In this document: piece after piece, positions 32,001 through 42,904 of the stretch
Position numbering within the stretch: position 1 is the stretch's first letter
How the letters are laid out: the number at the start of each line of letters is the position of its first letter
Assembly: GCF_947179515.1 (NCBI RefSeq)
Contig: NC_067485.1
Coordinates: forward strand, 11,226,096-11,290,095
From: Apodemus sylvaticus
Taxonomy: Eukaryota; Chordata; Mammalia; Rodentia; Muridae
Direction: 5' to 3'
DNA: 64,000 bases
Notes under the pieces: model-generated
What the model was told of the DNA's origin: nothing
The model's database searches: none
Seen by the model: only the letters and a program-made list of their open reading frames with translations
Made by a program: the position numbers and the translations under genes

Positions 32001-33286
32001 TTCTGCAGATGATTTCCTGACTGACCCTCCTCTCATTCACAAAGGCGCACAGCATGTCCCCTCTGCTGGGGTGAACCATGGGGTGACACTATGACCCTTC
32101 TACACCCAAGCTCCAAGCTACCTCTCATGGGTTGCTGAGCAAATTGTGGACTAGCGAGATTAAGAAAGTTGCCCAGGGACACAGGGTCCCACCCATCCCA
32201 CAGCCCAGTGGCTGGATGGCCACTATCCTGCTCAGGGGTAGGAACCTTGAATTCTCCACCCGACCTGTCCCTTTCCCTCATTCCGAATTAAGATGGTACA
32301 GTAAACCTAACCCAAAGCCAGAGGCCAATAGACATTACAGAGTAGGAGAAGTCCCCATAGAAAACCACATTCTAGAACAGGGACAGAGAGGCCAGGCCCC
32401 ATTCCCCAGGGGCCCCAAAGCTTGGTGCTGGTATAGCCAGAAGGCCCTCGAGAGTGAGTGGGAACCGTCAGTCTATAGTAAGGGCCCTGATGCCACGACA
32501 CTGCGGCTACTGCATGTGGTTCTGGAGTTCTGGACACTCACACTGTTCTAAGTTCTAGACTTGCTCTGCCCCTCCACACATTCCACACACCACACAGCTG
32601 CTTGCCCCGTCTGGCCACCTCGACTCTGGTTAGAACTGACCACACAGCTTGCTCCCTGTCCAACACAGACCTTTAGGTAAAAAATAATTCATTTGCCCTG
32701 TATTTTAAACAGGATGACTTGAATGCTTTGTGGTACAAGGAAATGGTTAATGTTTGAGGCACCGTGTATGCTAATTATCTGCCCTGATTATTATGCACGG
32801 TAACCATGTACGGAAATATCACACTGTACTACATGAATATGTGCAATTCATTTCTGTCAGCTTGAAAAAAATGCTTGAGTGACAAGAAGGACAAGTGACA
32901 TACTTCAGGATGAAAATGACTGAACATTAAGCCCAGCATGGGGCCGTCCCCGACAGGCCAGGACAACTCACACTCACGGATCACAAGCCCAAGAGGCCCC
33001 CTGTTTCCAGCATCAGCTTCAATACCCGTCTGGATGATTCACTGGCCTCGAATTACTGCAGGATTTGCTCTGTAATTAGCAGTTTGGGATGTCTAATGAG
33101 ACCTGTTCTCAGAGGCCAGGGAACGTCTCTGGGGCATCTTCATTTAAAACCTCCCCTAAGCTGTGAAGGTAGAAGGCACAACATTTGCTCCTCATCCGTG
33201 GGTTCTCTGCGCCACCATGAAGACTCGAATGAAGCCAGGAGCCTGTAGACTATGTCGTTGCTATGCAGACAAGCCTGAAGACAAGC
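32001..33286. other. non-coding stretch with conserved-looking AT-rich segments
   Basis: No gene. About 32680-32880 and 33030-33120 are repeat-free and rich in TAAT/ATTA words (TGCTAATTATC, GATTATTATGCA, TGTAATTAGCAG), which suggests constrained regulatory DNA. I cannot show conservation from one sequence. Confidence 0.45.
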
Positions 33287-33420
33287 TTAAATTGTTATTT
33301 ACTTAATGTATATGAGTGTTCTATCTACACGTATGTCTGTGTACCACAGACGCCTGGTGCCCAAGGTGGCCAGAAGAGGACATCAGAGCCCCTGGACTGC
33401 AGTTACTGATGGCTGTGACC
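33287..33420 (-). mobile_element. B2/B3-type SINE, partial
   Basis: It reads TTATTTACTTAATGTATATG, CGCCTGGTGCCCAAGGTGGC, CAGAAGAGGACATCAGAGCC. The reverse head is missing. Confidence 0.65.
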
Positions 33421-34079
33421 TAGAAACTTACCAGCTGGGGAGCCTTCAGGGCATTGAAGCCCTGCTCCTGAGCAGGACCTATCAGCTGACCTGAGACATC
33501 CACGTTTCCCTTTATCCCAGGACATCTCCACACCACAGGCAGGCACACTGAGAGCTTCTGCGAGACTCCCAGGCTCCTGTTTCTCGTGATTGAAACTTGC
33601 AAAAAGTTAAAAGTTCCTCACACAAGGCACCAGTATGTGTGGATTAAATAAACTAGTCTTAACTCGGAGTCACCAATAATGCATCAGTGTCTCATTTAGG
33701 AAAGAAGTCAAAATACTTCCTCTTAGAATCATTTAACTGCCAGTCCAGATTTGAATTCTCTGCTCTTTGCTCCTGGTGTCTGCCGCCTGTGTCTCCCTCT
33801 ATCCGGGCTTAGCTCAGGCTTCACTGAACAACAGAGAAAGTATCACACGGGGAAGGAACAGGATACTTTATAGAAACATTTAACAGTTTTACAAGGGATT
33901 AAGTCACTGGCTCTAACTGATCCCACCTGATCCAGATAACAAAAGGCACTACAAACATCACAGTTTATCAACCAGTATCCAGAAATGGTTACTTTTAACA
34001 TTTGTGGTGGGTTTTAGAAGGTTGCTTTCAACTTCCGGATTTGTTGCTTTCAGCAAACGATACATACACATTGTCTGGG
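33421..34079. other. non-coding, repeat-poor stretch
   Basis: No gene identified. The segment at about 33840-34075 has no repeat features and moderate AT content. Confidence 0.4.
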
Positions 34080-34190
34080 ACCAGGAAGGGGGGCACTGAA
34101 GAGTGGGGGCAGGGAAGAGGGGGTAGGGAAGGGCAGGGAAGAGGGGGTAGGGAAGGGCAGGGAAGTGGGGAGGGAAGAAGGGCATGGAAG
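34080..34190. repeat. G-rich short tandem repeat, about 23-bp unit
   Basis: Units of GGGAAGAGGGGGTAGGGAAG followed by GGCA repeat at least twice in full, flanked by partial copies. There are many runs of three or more G, giving G-quadruplex potential on the + strand. Confidence 0.85.
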
Positions 34191-34606
34191 AGTATATAAC
34201 TTATGATCAAAGCTCTGCATTAGCTTATGTTGTAAAAGTTGAATTGCGTGGGAAATCCAAGGCTGGTTGGTAACATTGTTCTCTTCAAGGCAGACTATGA
34301 GAGATTTGCATAATCACCACAGTGAGGAACGGGGGTCAGCTGGGTTGCTCCCTCTTCCTTAGAGGCAGAGCCAGTTGTTTGTGGGCACAGCACTGCCTTC
34401 CTCCTCAGGCCACGGCCATGTCCCCACACGCTGGGCTGGATGCCGGTGACGCTCTGCTGTCCGTGAGGCAAAGATGCTGCCTGGATTGCATGTTAATCTA
34501 AATACAGTACAACAGGGGCGCGCACAGCAGGCTCTGGGGTAAGTGGTCTCAGGCTGTGGGTGGCTTATGGTGAGCAGACCCTGTGCTGAGGGCTTTATAA
34601 CTCCAG

Positions 34607-34608
<2 letters not shown>

Positions 34609-34652
<44 letters not shown>
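34609..34652. repeat. (CA)n microsatellite inside a MIR-like relic
   Basis: A pure CA run of about 21 units. Flanks (CTGTGCTGAGGGCTTTATAA before; TATCACAGGTGAGGAAACAG after) look like the two halves of a reverse MIR, so the microsatellite grew inside an old SINE. Confidence 0.9.
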
Positions 34653-34724
34653 AGGGCTTCTAGTGTAGCTCTGTATCACAGGTGAGGAAACAGAGACATC
34701 TTTACCAGCTCCATACAGTGTGTG

Positions 34725-35195
34725 AGTTGCTTTTCTATTGCTGTAATAAAACATTGGGACCAAAAGTGACTTGGGGAGGAAAGGTCTTATTAGCTTGTAT
34801 TTGCATAGTGCAAACTAAGAAACTAAGAAACTAAGTAGCAGAGAAGGGAAAAGCTTATTGTAGCTAACCATTTCAGAGAGATAAAAATCGGTTATGCCAG
34901 GGAGCCATGGCAGCTGGAGGCAGGGCGGGCAGTGGGCGGCAGGGACGGGCAGAGGACAGCAAGGGCAGAGGACAGTGAGGGCGGGCGGCGGGCAGCCGGC
35001 AGCCAGCAGCAGGCCCTGCAGCTACGGCAAGAAGCTGTGATCAAATCTTCAACCACAAACGTGAAGTACAGAAAGAAAAATGGAGGATGTGCTATCAATG
35101 AACTCTGGAAGGCCACATCAGTGACTGTGTCCTCCAACAAGGTCACATTACCTCCCCAAACAGTGCTACCAACTGGGGAGCAGATGTTCAAATAC
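34725..35195 (-). mobile_element. rodent transposon relic, type B, with GC-rich internal insert
   Basis: The left end TTTTCTATTGCTGTAATAAA and the right blocks TGTCCTCCAACAAGGTCACA and TACCAACTGGGGAGCAGATG place it in the type B group. Between them, 34916-35010 is a GGGCGG/GGCAG-rich tandem patch that differs from the other copies. Confidence 0.55.
34916..35010. repeat. GC-rich degenerate tandem patch
   Basis: Repeated GGGCGGGCAG, GGGCAGAGGACAG and GCAGCCGGCAGCCAGCAGCAG words. It is CpG-containing low-complexity sequence within the transposon relic. Confidence 0.7.
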
Positions 35196-36312
35196 CTGAC
35201 TTTATGGTGTCATTTCTGCATGGGGTCATTCAGTGGTAGTGGAAAGATTTGAACCCTTGCGCACCTGACTTCCCCAAATTGTTCTGCTCTGAAGTATGCA
35301 TTGTCTTCTGCTCCTGTCCATCATCCCCATGTGACCTTCCTGCCTGCCTGAAAGCTCAGGATAGCAAGACTTAGCGCTGGGCCACGCTAATTATGGAATG
35401 GAGATCAGCCATTTAACCGTAGTGGTGGCTCAGCGGGAGCCAGGTTCGGTACCCTGCTGTCAAATCTAGTTGTGTTCAAGAAGCAGGACTGCACTCCAGC
35501 CACGTGCTCCTGCGGGGTTTCTCCAGCCGCTCAACAAAGGGAGCCTCAAGCTGCAAGGCAGAGATTGCTGCTTGCCCCGCATTCTGATGGACACAAATCC
35601 TGTCTGAGCAGAGGCAGCCGGTTCCCAGCGCTGGCAAAATGGCCGCGATCCTCCGGACTTCATTAGCAGCAGTCAGAAACCATCCCAGTTGCTGAGTTCT
35701 AAATTTAATTCAAAGGCAGATTTCAAATCATAACTTTCATCTTACCAGAGGCCAGAATGGATATTCTGGGAAGGGTGTCGAGCTTGTCTGATAAGATACT
35801 GATATTCAGAATTTCCCCAGCACTGAGGGAGAGATAGAACAAGAGGCTTCCTCTCAGCTGTTTCCTCAAAGGCCTAACAGTGACCCAACAGTCATTTCTA
35901 CATTGGAAAGGTCACCTTGCCGTGGTGACCCTTAAAGACAGACAGGGTTTGTCACCACTCACATCGGTTCTGCCACAAAAGATTGCAAAGCAAGAAAATC
36001 CGAAGAGCAATTTCTTTATAGGTTTCAGGGACGGCTGTGGCTTTCCCACCAAACCCCAGTGTAGGTCCCATCTTAGGAGAGTCCAAGGCCCCTGTCCAAG
36101 ATGGCACAGTAGCCAAGAGCTCTTCAGCAATGTTAAAGATCTGGCACTCTCCTGAGTAGGGTGCCCATATATCTTGGTTTGCCAGGGAGAGTGCAAGTCC
36201 CCGACATTTGCTCTGAGTGAAAAGCGCCGCCCCACCCCCACCACGTGTCTGTCCACGTGGATGCCCAGACAATCAGGTGCTAGGCTCTACTTTCAAGAGA
36301 ACAAAAGTCAGG
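35196..36312. other. non-coding stretch
   Basis: No gene or clear repeat. The 114-codon reverse frame at 35912-36256 is overlapped by other frames and shows no domain. Confidence 0.45.
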
Positions 36313-36494
36313 GAATGGAAAGATGGCTCAGTGGTTAAGAACTCTGACAGCTCTTCCAGAAGATGTAGGTTCAGTTCCCAGCACCCATCTGACAGCTCAC
36401 AACTGTCTGTAACCCAAAATCTGACACTCTAAATCAGATATACTTGCAGGCTAAACACCAATGCACAGAAAATAAAAATAATTTTTAAAAAATG
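36313..36494 (+). mobile_element. B2/B3-type SINE
   Basis: Head GGAAAGATGGCTCAGTGGTT, body GACAGCTCTTCCAGAAGATG, GGTTCAGTTCCCAGCACCCA, and A-rich tail GAAAATAAAAATAATTTTTA. Full-length but diverged. Confidence 0.8.
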
Positions 36495-36517
36495 AATTCT
36501 GTAAGGATCCGAATTAA

Positions 36518-36536
36518 AACACAGACACACACACAA

Positions 36537-36617
<81 letters not shown>
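36518..36617. repeat. compound (CA)n-(GA)n microsatellite
   Basis: About 20 CA-type units with two AAAC interruptions, passing directly into about 24 pure GA units. It lies 24 bp after a SINE tail. Confidence 0.95.
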
Positions 36618-36619
<2 letters not shown>

Positions 36620-37744
36620 ACATCTCCAGGCGGCAGAGGAGAAGGCTTAAAGCAAGACATTAGCTACGTCAGAGCATGGGATGGGATATGCAGGCCTTCA
36701 ACATCCCAGCTCAGGGCAGCTGGGCAGTGGTGAAGCACAGGGCAGCCTGGGGATGCCTGGAAAGCCTGGGCTACATCATAGTCACACGTCTATGGAGTTA
36801 GTCTGAGTTTCTGCTCCCTTGACGCTGGAAAGCGCTGTGGTGGAAGAGAGACCCGAGACCCAAGGGCACACCATGGAGCCCTGCTAGCTCTGTGGGCTGA
36901 AGGAGCTCCCGGAGCCGGGGAAGCTGTGGGATGGCACCAGGCTCCTCCGGGCTCTCGCTATCGCTCCTGTGTTTAGCCCTTAACTGATACCCTCTTCCAG
37001 ATGCTCTGGGCTCTGTCAGACCTGTGTAGCCATAGGCCGGTGGTAGTGTGACCACACAGTAACTAGAGCTGCACAGTGCATAAAGCAGCCCGCCACAGCG
37101 GAGAGGTCCGAGGGATGTGTCCTTAAATCAGAGCACAAAAAGATGCTTCCTGGAGCCGCCCCTGAGCCCCACTGAGGCAAAGCTTTTCTCAAGTGGGAAC
37201 CCGGAAATGAGGGCAAGGCAGAGCCCTGCTGTGGCACACCTTCCTTCTCTGGCCTAGCCCTGGCCCCTCAGCCATGCCCGGAGGTAGCTTCGAGCTCTTT
37301 GCTGTAGGGGTACCCTCCCCACACCACCTTCCATGTGAGGGTCCCTTATTTTCTCTGTGCTGAGTGCAATGTTTTCATTCACTCCACTTGAATCCCCACA
37401 CAAATGTCCCTGGAGAACACACACCTGAGCTTCCAGGCCTCATGGTGAGAGAGCAGAGTTCTGCTCCCCAACCTCCGCGCCCACCGGCTTGACCCTTGGA
37501 TCTGAGCTCTTAGTTCCAACTAAACTTGGTCTCCCCAGTTCTTCCCCACAGTTCCTGCTGCTGGGGAGCATTTGGAATCCATGTCACTTGTTCAGCTGTT
37601 TGGGAACCCCACAGGGGACCAGGGACTTGGCAAGACTCACTCACACTTGCCCATGCAGAGCCTACAGCCATGTGCCTCACACATGTTCTCCCTTGGTCAC
37701 GCCAGCTCTGTAGAATAGACATGGGCATCATCTGTCACGCTGGG
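36618..37744. other. non-coding stretch
   Basis: No gene seen. The open frames near 37489-37756 overlap on both strands without supporting features. Confidence 0.45.
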
Positions 37745-38087
37745 GTTGTGTGCTAGAAGCTCTGGGTTGACGTGGCACAACCTCTAAAAGCCAGGGCCCA
37801 GTAGAGAGACTAGGAGGGGACTGTCCTTGGAGGGGCCAGCATGGCCTCGGGGATAGTTTGGCTGCCTCAGCCTACTCTTACCTCCTTCCTGTCTCACTGT
37901 GTGGTGCTCTCTATACCCATGTCTGCCACCTAGACACCATCCACCATGAGACCCTCACCAGCACCAGGCAGTTGACAGTGCCATGCTCTCAAACCTGTGT
38001 AACTGTTAATTAAATAAACCTCTTTTCTTTATACATTCTCCAGCATCTGGTACTCAGTTATAGCAACACAAAACAGACTAACACACT
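37745..38087 (+). mobile_element. MaLR/MLT-type solitary LTR (probable)
   Basis: The 3' part TAATTAAATAAACCTCTTTTC, CATCTGGTACTCAGTTATAG and AAAACAGACTAACACA is the characteristic 3' end of mammalian MaLR LTRs. The 5' limit is approximate. Confidence 0.55.
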
Positions 38088-38109
38088 GAATCCTTGGTTT
38101 GCTGCTGTT

Positions 38110-38306
38110 GTTGGGATTTATTTTATTTTTACCTATGTGTTATGTGTATAGATGTGTGAGTGCAGTACCTACAGAGTCCAGAAGAGGGCTTTGGATCTGC
38201 TAGAGCTGGAGTGGCGGGTAGCTGTGACCCATTTGATGTGGGCGCCAAGAACTGAACTCAGGTCTTCTGCAAGAGCAGTTTGTCCTGAACCATCTCTCTA
38301 GCCCCT
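38110..38306 (-). mobile_element. B2/B3-type SINE
   Basis: Reverse tail GGGATTTATTTTATTTTTAC, ACAGAGTCCAGAAGAGGGCT, GAACTGAACTCAGGTCTTCT, head CTGAACCATCTCTCTAGCCC. Confidence 0.8.
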
Positions 38307-38524
38307 ATCCTTGCTCTGTGGTTAAGAAAACAGAGTCTAACAAAAATTCAGTTCCATAAGGATATTCAGGTACCAAATCACCATATGAGGATTTCTACCA
38401 ACCAGGTCTGAGCAAGTCTTCATATTTCAACACACCGCAATGCTGCTATAAGAAATAACAATTTTCTAGATACATTTATGTCTCCCTAGGCTTTCAGATC
38501 CTTGAATATGGTGAATGGGTTTTG

Positions 38525-38921
38525 TACTGGCTGGTTTTGTGTGTCAACTTGACAGAGAAGTTTGACAGACAAGGAGCCTCCCTTGAGGAAATGCCTCCAT
38601 GAGATCCAGCTGTAAGGCATTTTCTCAATTAGTGATCAAGTGGGAAGGGCCCATTGTAGGTGGGGCCATCCCTGGGCTGATGGTCTTGGGTTCTACAAGA
38701 AGGCAAGCTGAGCAAGCCAGGGAAGCAAACCAGTAAGAAACATCCCTCCACGGCCTCTGCATCAGCTCCTGCCTCCAAGTTCCTGCCCTGTGTGAGTTCC
38801 TGTCCTGACTTCCTTTGGTAATGAACAGCAATGTGTAAGTGTAAGCTGAATAAACCCTTTCCTCCCCAACTTGCTTTTTGGTCATGATGTTTGTGCAGGA
38901 ATATAAACCCTGACTAAGACA
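38525..38921 (+). mobile_element. rodent non-autonomous transposon relic, type A (full-length)
   Basis: The best copy of its family in the window: TACTGGCTGGTTTTGTGTGT, CAACTTGAC, GCCTCCATGAGATCCAGCTG, TTTTCTCAATTAGTGATCAA, GTTCTACAAGAAGGCAAGCT, CTCCTGCCTCCAAGTTCCTG, AATAAACCCTTTCCTCCCCA, ending AAACCCTGACTAAGACA. No protein-coding capacity. Family naming (URR1/RMER1-like) is uncertain. Confidence 0.8.
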
Positions 38922-40094
38922 GGTTTCTCTCTGGATTTGGTCTGGTGTGCATTATAATCTAAGGAATATGTGACTTACTGCTATCCATACATTCCCGGAA
39001 GGTTTAGTGTTCCTAGTCCTCAGAGCATGAGGACCCTAAGACTCAGTCATCCCCCCAGATCCTGGAAAAGCGGACCCATATCTCTCCCACACCTGGACCT
39101 GCCTCAGGCCCATGGTAGATTCTCCCATCCTTTCTCTAATCTCATTCCACAGCACAGGGGGACTGCAGGGCAGAAACGTTGTTGAGGGAACACCCAAGCT
39201 CATAACTCACTCTCCCTTATAGACCAGATTCTGCAGCAAACTCAAAAGAACTATTCGGGAAACTGGGCTCAGAAAAGATTCAGTATGAAGCAACCAAACA
39301 CTACCATTATCTCAAACCTCAGTCTAGCTGAGGAGCCTACTTGCTCTGACCAATCTGCTCATGGAATCACATCAGTCGTAGCGTGATCCTTTTCCTACAA
39401 GCTTTAAAGCCTTTAATCAACAAAACACACACAGCTCCACTAAACACATCTCATAGACCAAGAAGCCTGGGCCAGCAGCTTGCATTCTGGAGACGGTGCA
39501 AAAGCGCCACCTTGTGGTCGCTTCATAGATTGCATGCTTCTGGACAGTCTGGAATTGGCACCATTGGAACCAGGAAGAAAGCAACGTGGCTTCTAGTTCC
39601 TCGCTTAGATTGTTTATCATGAAGCCCAAAGGAGAATGCTTCCTTGATGCAAAACCACATCTCTGGGAAATGAGGAGCTTGTGTACTAACCCAGGCAAAA
39701 TCACAGAGCTGGAGTCAGATAGAGGGGCCTGGGCTCAAAACCTGGTGTGGCCATTTTCAATCGATGAGCTTTGATGGACCTATGTTCGTGGATGGTAACT
39801 CTGTTTCTACAATAATTAAAGGGGAGGCTTAACAGAGAACATAACCAAGATCAAAGCCAGCACGCGGATGGGATCACAGCAGAGGAACGGCCTCATGGGA
39901 GGGTCTGTGGATGAACTCTGGATCCACCAGTCGGTTATTCTCACCTTGATAGAACCAGGGCATTCTCTTTTTCATGAGGTGGTTCACTCTGGTTTGCCTC
40001 TGAGAGGAGCAGTAAGTAAAGATTGGAGGGAGGAGAAAGGAGGAGGAACAGAGGAGGAAGAAGAGGAGAGAAGGGGCAGGGGAGGAGGACAACA
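38922..40094. other. non-coding stretch with a CTCF-like site
   Basis: No gene. Mostly unique. A purine-rich patch lies at about 40022-40090. The motif at 39504-39517 is listed separately. Confidence 0.45.
39504..39517 (-). promoter_or_regulatory. candidate CTCF site
   Basis: The - strand reads CCACAAGGTGGCGC, 13 of 14 positions of CCASYAGRKGGCRS. It lies in non-repeat DNA. Occupancy is unproven. Confidence 0.6.
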
Positions 40095-40237
40095 GCTGGG
40101 TAAGGTGGCACATACTTGTTCCTCCCCCGACCCAGCTATTTGTAAGACTGAGGCAGGAGGATCACCAGGAATTGGCTACTACTAGCCTAGGAAAGATATT
40201 GAGGTCTCACTCTGAGGCCCCAGTAAAAGAATAAGGC
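40095..40237 (+). repeat. old B1/B4-like SINE relic
   Basis: AGCTGGGTAAGGTGGCACAT, GACTGAGGCAGGAGGATCAC and TAGCCTAGGAAAGATATTGA match the order of a diverged 7SL-derived SINE. Confidence 0.5.
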
Positions 40238-40489
40238 CCAGTTATAGCAAAGAAATGATTGTTGCATTTGCCTTGCAGTTGCCTATGAGATTTTGCAAAA
40301 TAAATAACAGAGTAAGGATTCCATGTAATCAAACTCAAAAAGGAACACAGTGTGACAAGTCGAAAGAGAAAAGGGAGGGGCAGGGTTGGTCTGGTGGTTA
40401 CAATACAAACCCAGCACAGGGGGAGGGCTGTGCAGGGCGGGCTCTTCGTTTTGTCCTTGTTCAACATGACACAAGTTATGATCGCCTGG

Positions 40490-40780
40490 TGTCTTAGTGA
40501 GGGTTTGACTGCTGTGAAGAGACACCATCACCACAGCAACTCTTAGAACTTTAACTGGGGCTGGCTTACAGGTTCAGAGGTTTATCCATTACCATCATGG
40601 TGGGAGGCACAGTGACGATGTGCTGGCAGGTGTGGTGTGGGAGGGAGGAACCAAGAGTTCTACATCTGGATTGGCAGGCAGCGGGAAAAGGAGACACTAG
40701 GCCTGGCTTGAGCATCTGGAACCTCAACCTGCCCCTCCCACCTCTCCCCCAACCCATAACACACTTCCTCTAACAAGGTG
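40490..40780 (-). mobile_element. rodent transposon relic, type B (truncated by a type A element)
   Basis: TGTCTTAGTGAGGGTTTGAC through CACTTCCTCTAACAAGGTG follows the type B order and stops abruptly where a type A element begins at 40781. The last part expected for the family (GGGCCAAGCATATACAAACC) is absent on the other side. Confidence 0.7.
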
Positions 40781-41129
40781 TACTGGCTGGTTCTGTGTGT
40801 CAGCTTGACACCGGCTGGAGTTATCACAGAGAAAGGAGCTTCAGGTGAGGAAAGGCCTCCATGAGATCCAGCTGTGGGGCATTTTCTCAATTAGTGATCA
40901 AGTGGGGAGGGCTCCTTGTGGGTGGGGCCATCCCTGGGCTGGTATTCTTGGGTTCTATAAGAAAGCAAGCTGAGCAAGCCAGGGAAGCAAGCCAGTAAGA
41001 AACATCCCTCCATGGCCTCTGCATCAGCTCCTGCTTCCTGAGCTGCTTGAGTTCCAGTCCTGACTTCCTTTAGTGATGAACTGCAACATGGAAGTGTAAG
41101 CTCAATAAACCCTTTCCTCCCCAACTTGC
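40781..41129 (+). mobile_element. rodent transposon relic, type A (3' truncated)
   Basis: TACTGGCTGGTTCTGTGTGT to CCTTTCCTCCCCAACTTGCC, missing the terminal TTGGTCATGATGT and AAACCCTGACTAAGAC blocks. It is joined directly to an LTR-like sequence at about 41130. Confidence 0.75.
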
Positions 41130-41560
41130 CTGACTCACTATAAAAGGGGCTGCTGGTCCCCTCCTCGCTCTCTTCTCCTCTTGCTCCCTTACCCTCTTTC
41201 CCCTTTCTTCCCATTCCCCTCCCCCATCTCTCTCCACATATTCATAGCTGGCCTCTCCCCTTCCCCTACCCTCTCTGCTACTCCTTCAACCCCCTCCCCA
41301 TGCCCTGAATAAACTCTATTCTATACTATACCGTCCTGTGGCTGGTCCCTCAGGGGGAAGGGACGCCTCAGCAAGGGGCCCGCTGAGGACCCCCCTTCCC
41401 CCACACCATACCGCACCTCCGCCAGACACAGCCCTGGCTTCCCTTTCTTTTTATAAAACACAACACTGGGTATTGCTAAAATCCCTTCCCTGGGAGACAG
41501 AAAACAAGGTCTACCTCCCTCTAAGGTTCCCGACAACAAATTGAGGCACAATCCCTCGGA
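41130..41560 (+). repeat. LTR-like sequence, family unassigned
   Basis: A TATA-like CACTATAAAAGGGGC at about 41136-41150, a long pyrimidine tract, AATAAA at about 41307-41312, then CTATACCGTCCTGTGGCTGG. Promoter followed by a poly(A) signal about 160 bp later is the layout of an LTR. I could not identify the family. Confidence 0.5.
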
Positions 41561-41574
41561 AGTTCACACTAGAG

Positions 41575-41747
41575 CAGTGCTTCTCAACCTGCGGGTTGTG
41601 ACCGTTGGGTGACACATATTTCTGATGGTCTTAGACACTGAAATAATACTGCCCAGTAGAAAAATTACAGCTATGAAGCAACAACAAAAATAAATGTATT
41701 GCTAGGGGTTCCTAAGATCATCAAGAACCACAGGTTGAGAACCAAGG
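41575..41747. mobile_element. hAT-type miniature transposon with terminal inverted repeats
   Basis: The left end CAGTGCTTCTCAACCTG and the right end CAGGTTGAGAACCAAGG are inverted copies with two mismatches. Flanking octamers CACTAGAG (41567-41574) and CTCTGGAG (41748-41755) agree at six of eight positions, consistent with a decayed 8-bp hAT target duplication. The interior is AT-rich and non-coding. Confidence 0.75.
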
Positions 41748-41755
41748 CTCTGGAG

Positions 41756-42440
41756 AGTCCGTGGATTTTCTGGGCTTCCTTACAAGGGTGAGGGTGCTCC
41801 TCCCTCAGCTCGCGCTACCTGGAAAGCCTTGCCCAGCAAGGGTGAGAGCTTCTGGGTGACACAGATGGAGCCCCAACTCTTGTCTTTCTTGGGCCGCTAT
41901 ACACTACAGTCCCACTCTCAGGCCGCGTGCAGCATTGCCAGCGGGTAGAGACGGGCTGGAGGCTCCGGAGAGAATCTCATTCCCTATTTGGAGCCTCTGA
42001 ATGGGGTGTAAACCATCAGCCAGCTCACTGGGAAGATCTGTTGTAGCAGGAACAGCAGGGCCGCCTCTATGTAAACGCCAGGGGCTGGTGCAGCCACAAA
42101 AGCATCTCCTGCAGGAGGACCTGATTGAGGACTGCCTGAGAGACCAAGGACTGCTAACGTAGACAATGCCAGCCAATCAGGAACTGCTGTTTAGAAGAGA
42201 TGCTTTCTTGAGACCAATGGGGCGTGGGTGGAGGGTATTAAGGGAGCTCCCAGCAGCGTTTCTCCCCTGCTCCAGAAGTCTGTGAGGTTGACTCTGCACC
42301 ACTTCACCTCGGGTCGAGTAGCCCAGGATCAGGCAACAATCTGTGTGCAGCGGCTGCATAGCTGAACTCCCCAAGATGGCAGATGCTTGGCACAGAGGCC
42401 TGTCACTCAAGACACCAGGGAACCGCCTCTCAGTTGGTTA
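41756..42440. other. non-coding stretch with promoter-like motifs
   Basis: Two CCAAT words (GCCAATCAG near 42171, GACCAATGG near 42213) precede GGGCGTGGG and a TATTAAGG at about 42236. This could be an LTR or an unannotated promoter. No exon or open frame of substance follows. Confidence 0.4.
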
Positions 42441-42496
42441 TTTGACACATGCATACAGGTGACATTGCATGGACTTACGGTTGTATTTATGAATTC

Positions 42497-42498
<2 letters not shown>

Positions 42499-42540
<42 letters not shown>
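42499..42540. repeat. (GT)n microsatellite
   Basis: A pure run of 21 GT units. Confidence 0.97.
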
Positions 42541-42543
<3 letters not shown>

Positions 42544-42904
42544 CAATCTTTTAGAAAGAAGCCATGAATTTTGAGAGAAAGCAAGGGAGTGAGTGCTTGG
42601 GAGGGGTTGGAGGAAGGGAAGGAAAGGGAGAAAATAATGTGATTTTGCTGTAATTTCAAAAATTAGAAGTATTATCTATGAAAAGGAATGCGAGCCAAAT
42701 GCTGAGAGTGTGAGACGCTGCGGCAGCATGCAGGACTACCAACTGCAAACAGCTACCGACTGAGCGTAGCCTGAAACAGTGGAAATATTTATCCAAAGCT
42801 GCTCCTTCCCACCACCCACACAGCTCTAAGAAAAACTCCTCGTGACAAGGTTGTGCTACCTTCCTGTAAGCTTGGGCATGGAGACCTTGGACCTATGAGA
42901 AGTA

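Noticed and set aside
31740..32012. 90-codon + strand frame with a 17-residue internal repeat
   Set aside because: It is the 51-bp minisatellite read in frame. The repeat period explains the periodic protein and no start or splice context supports translation.
33217..33306. Short frame with a good start context (GCCACCATGA), about 29 codons
   Set aside because: Small, no homology cue, and its end runs into a SINE relic. A chance Kozak match is likely.
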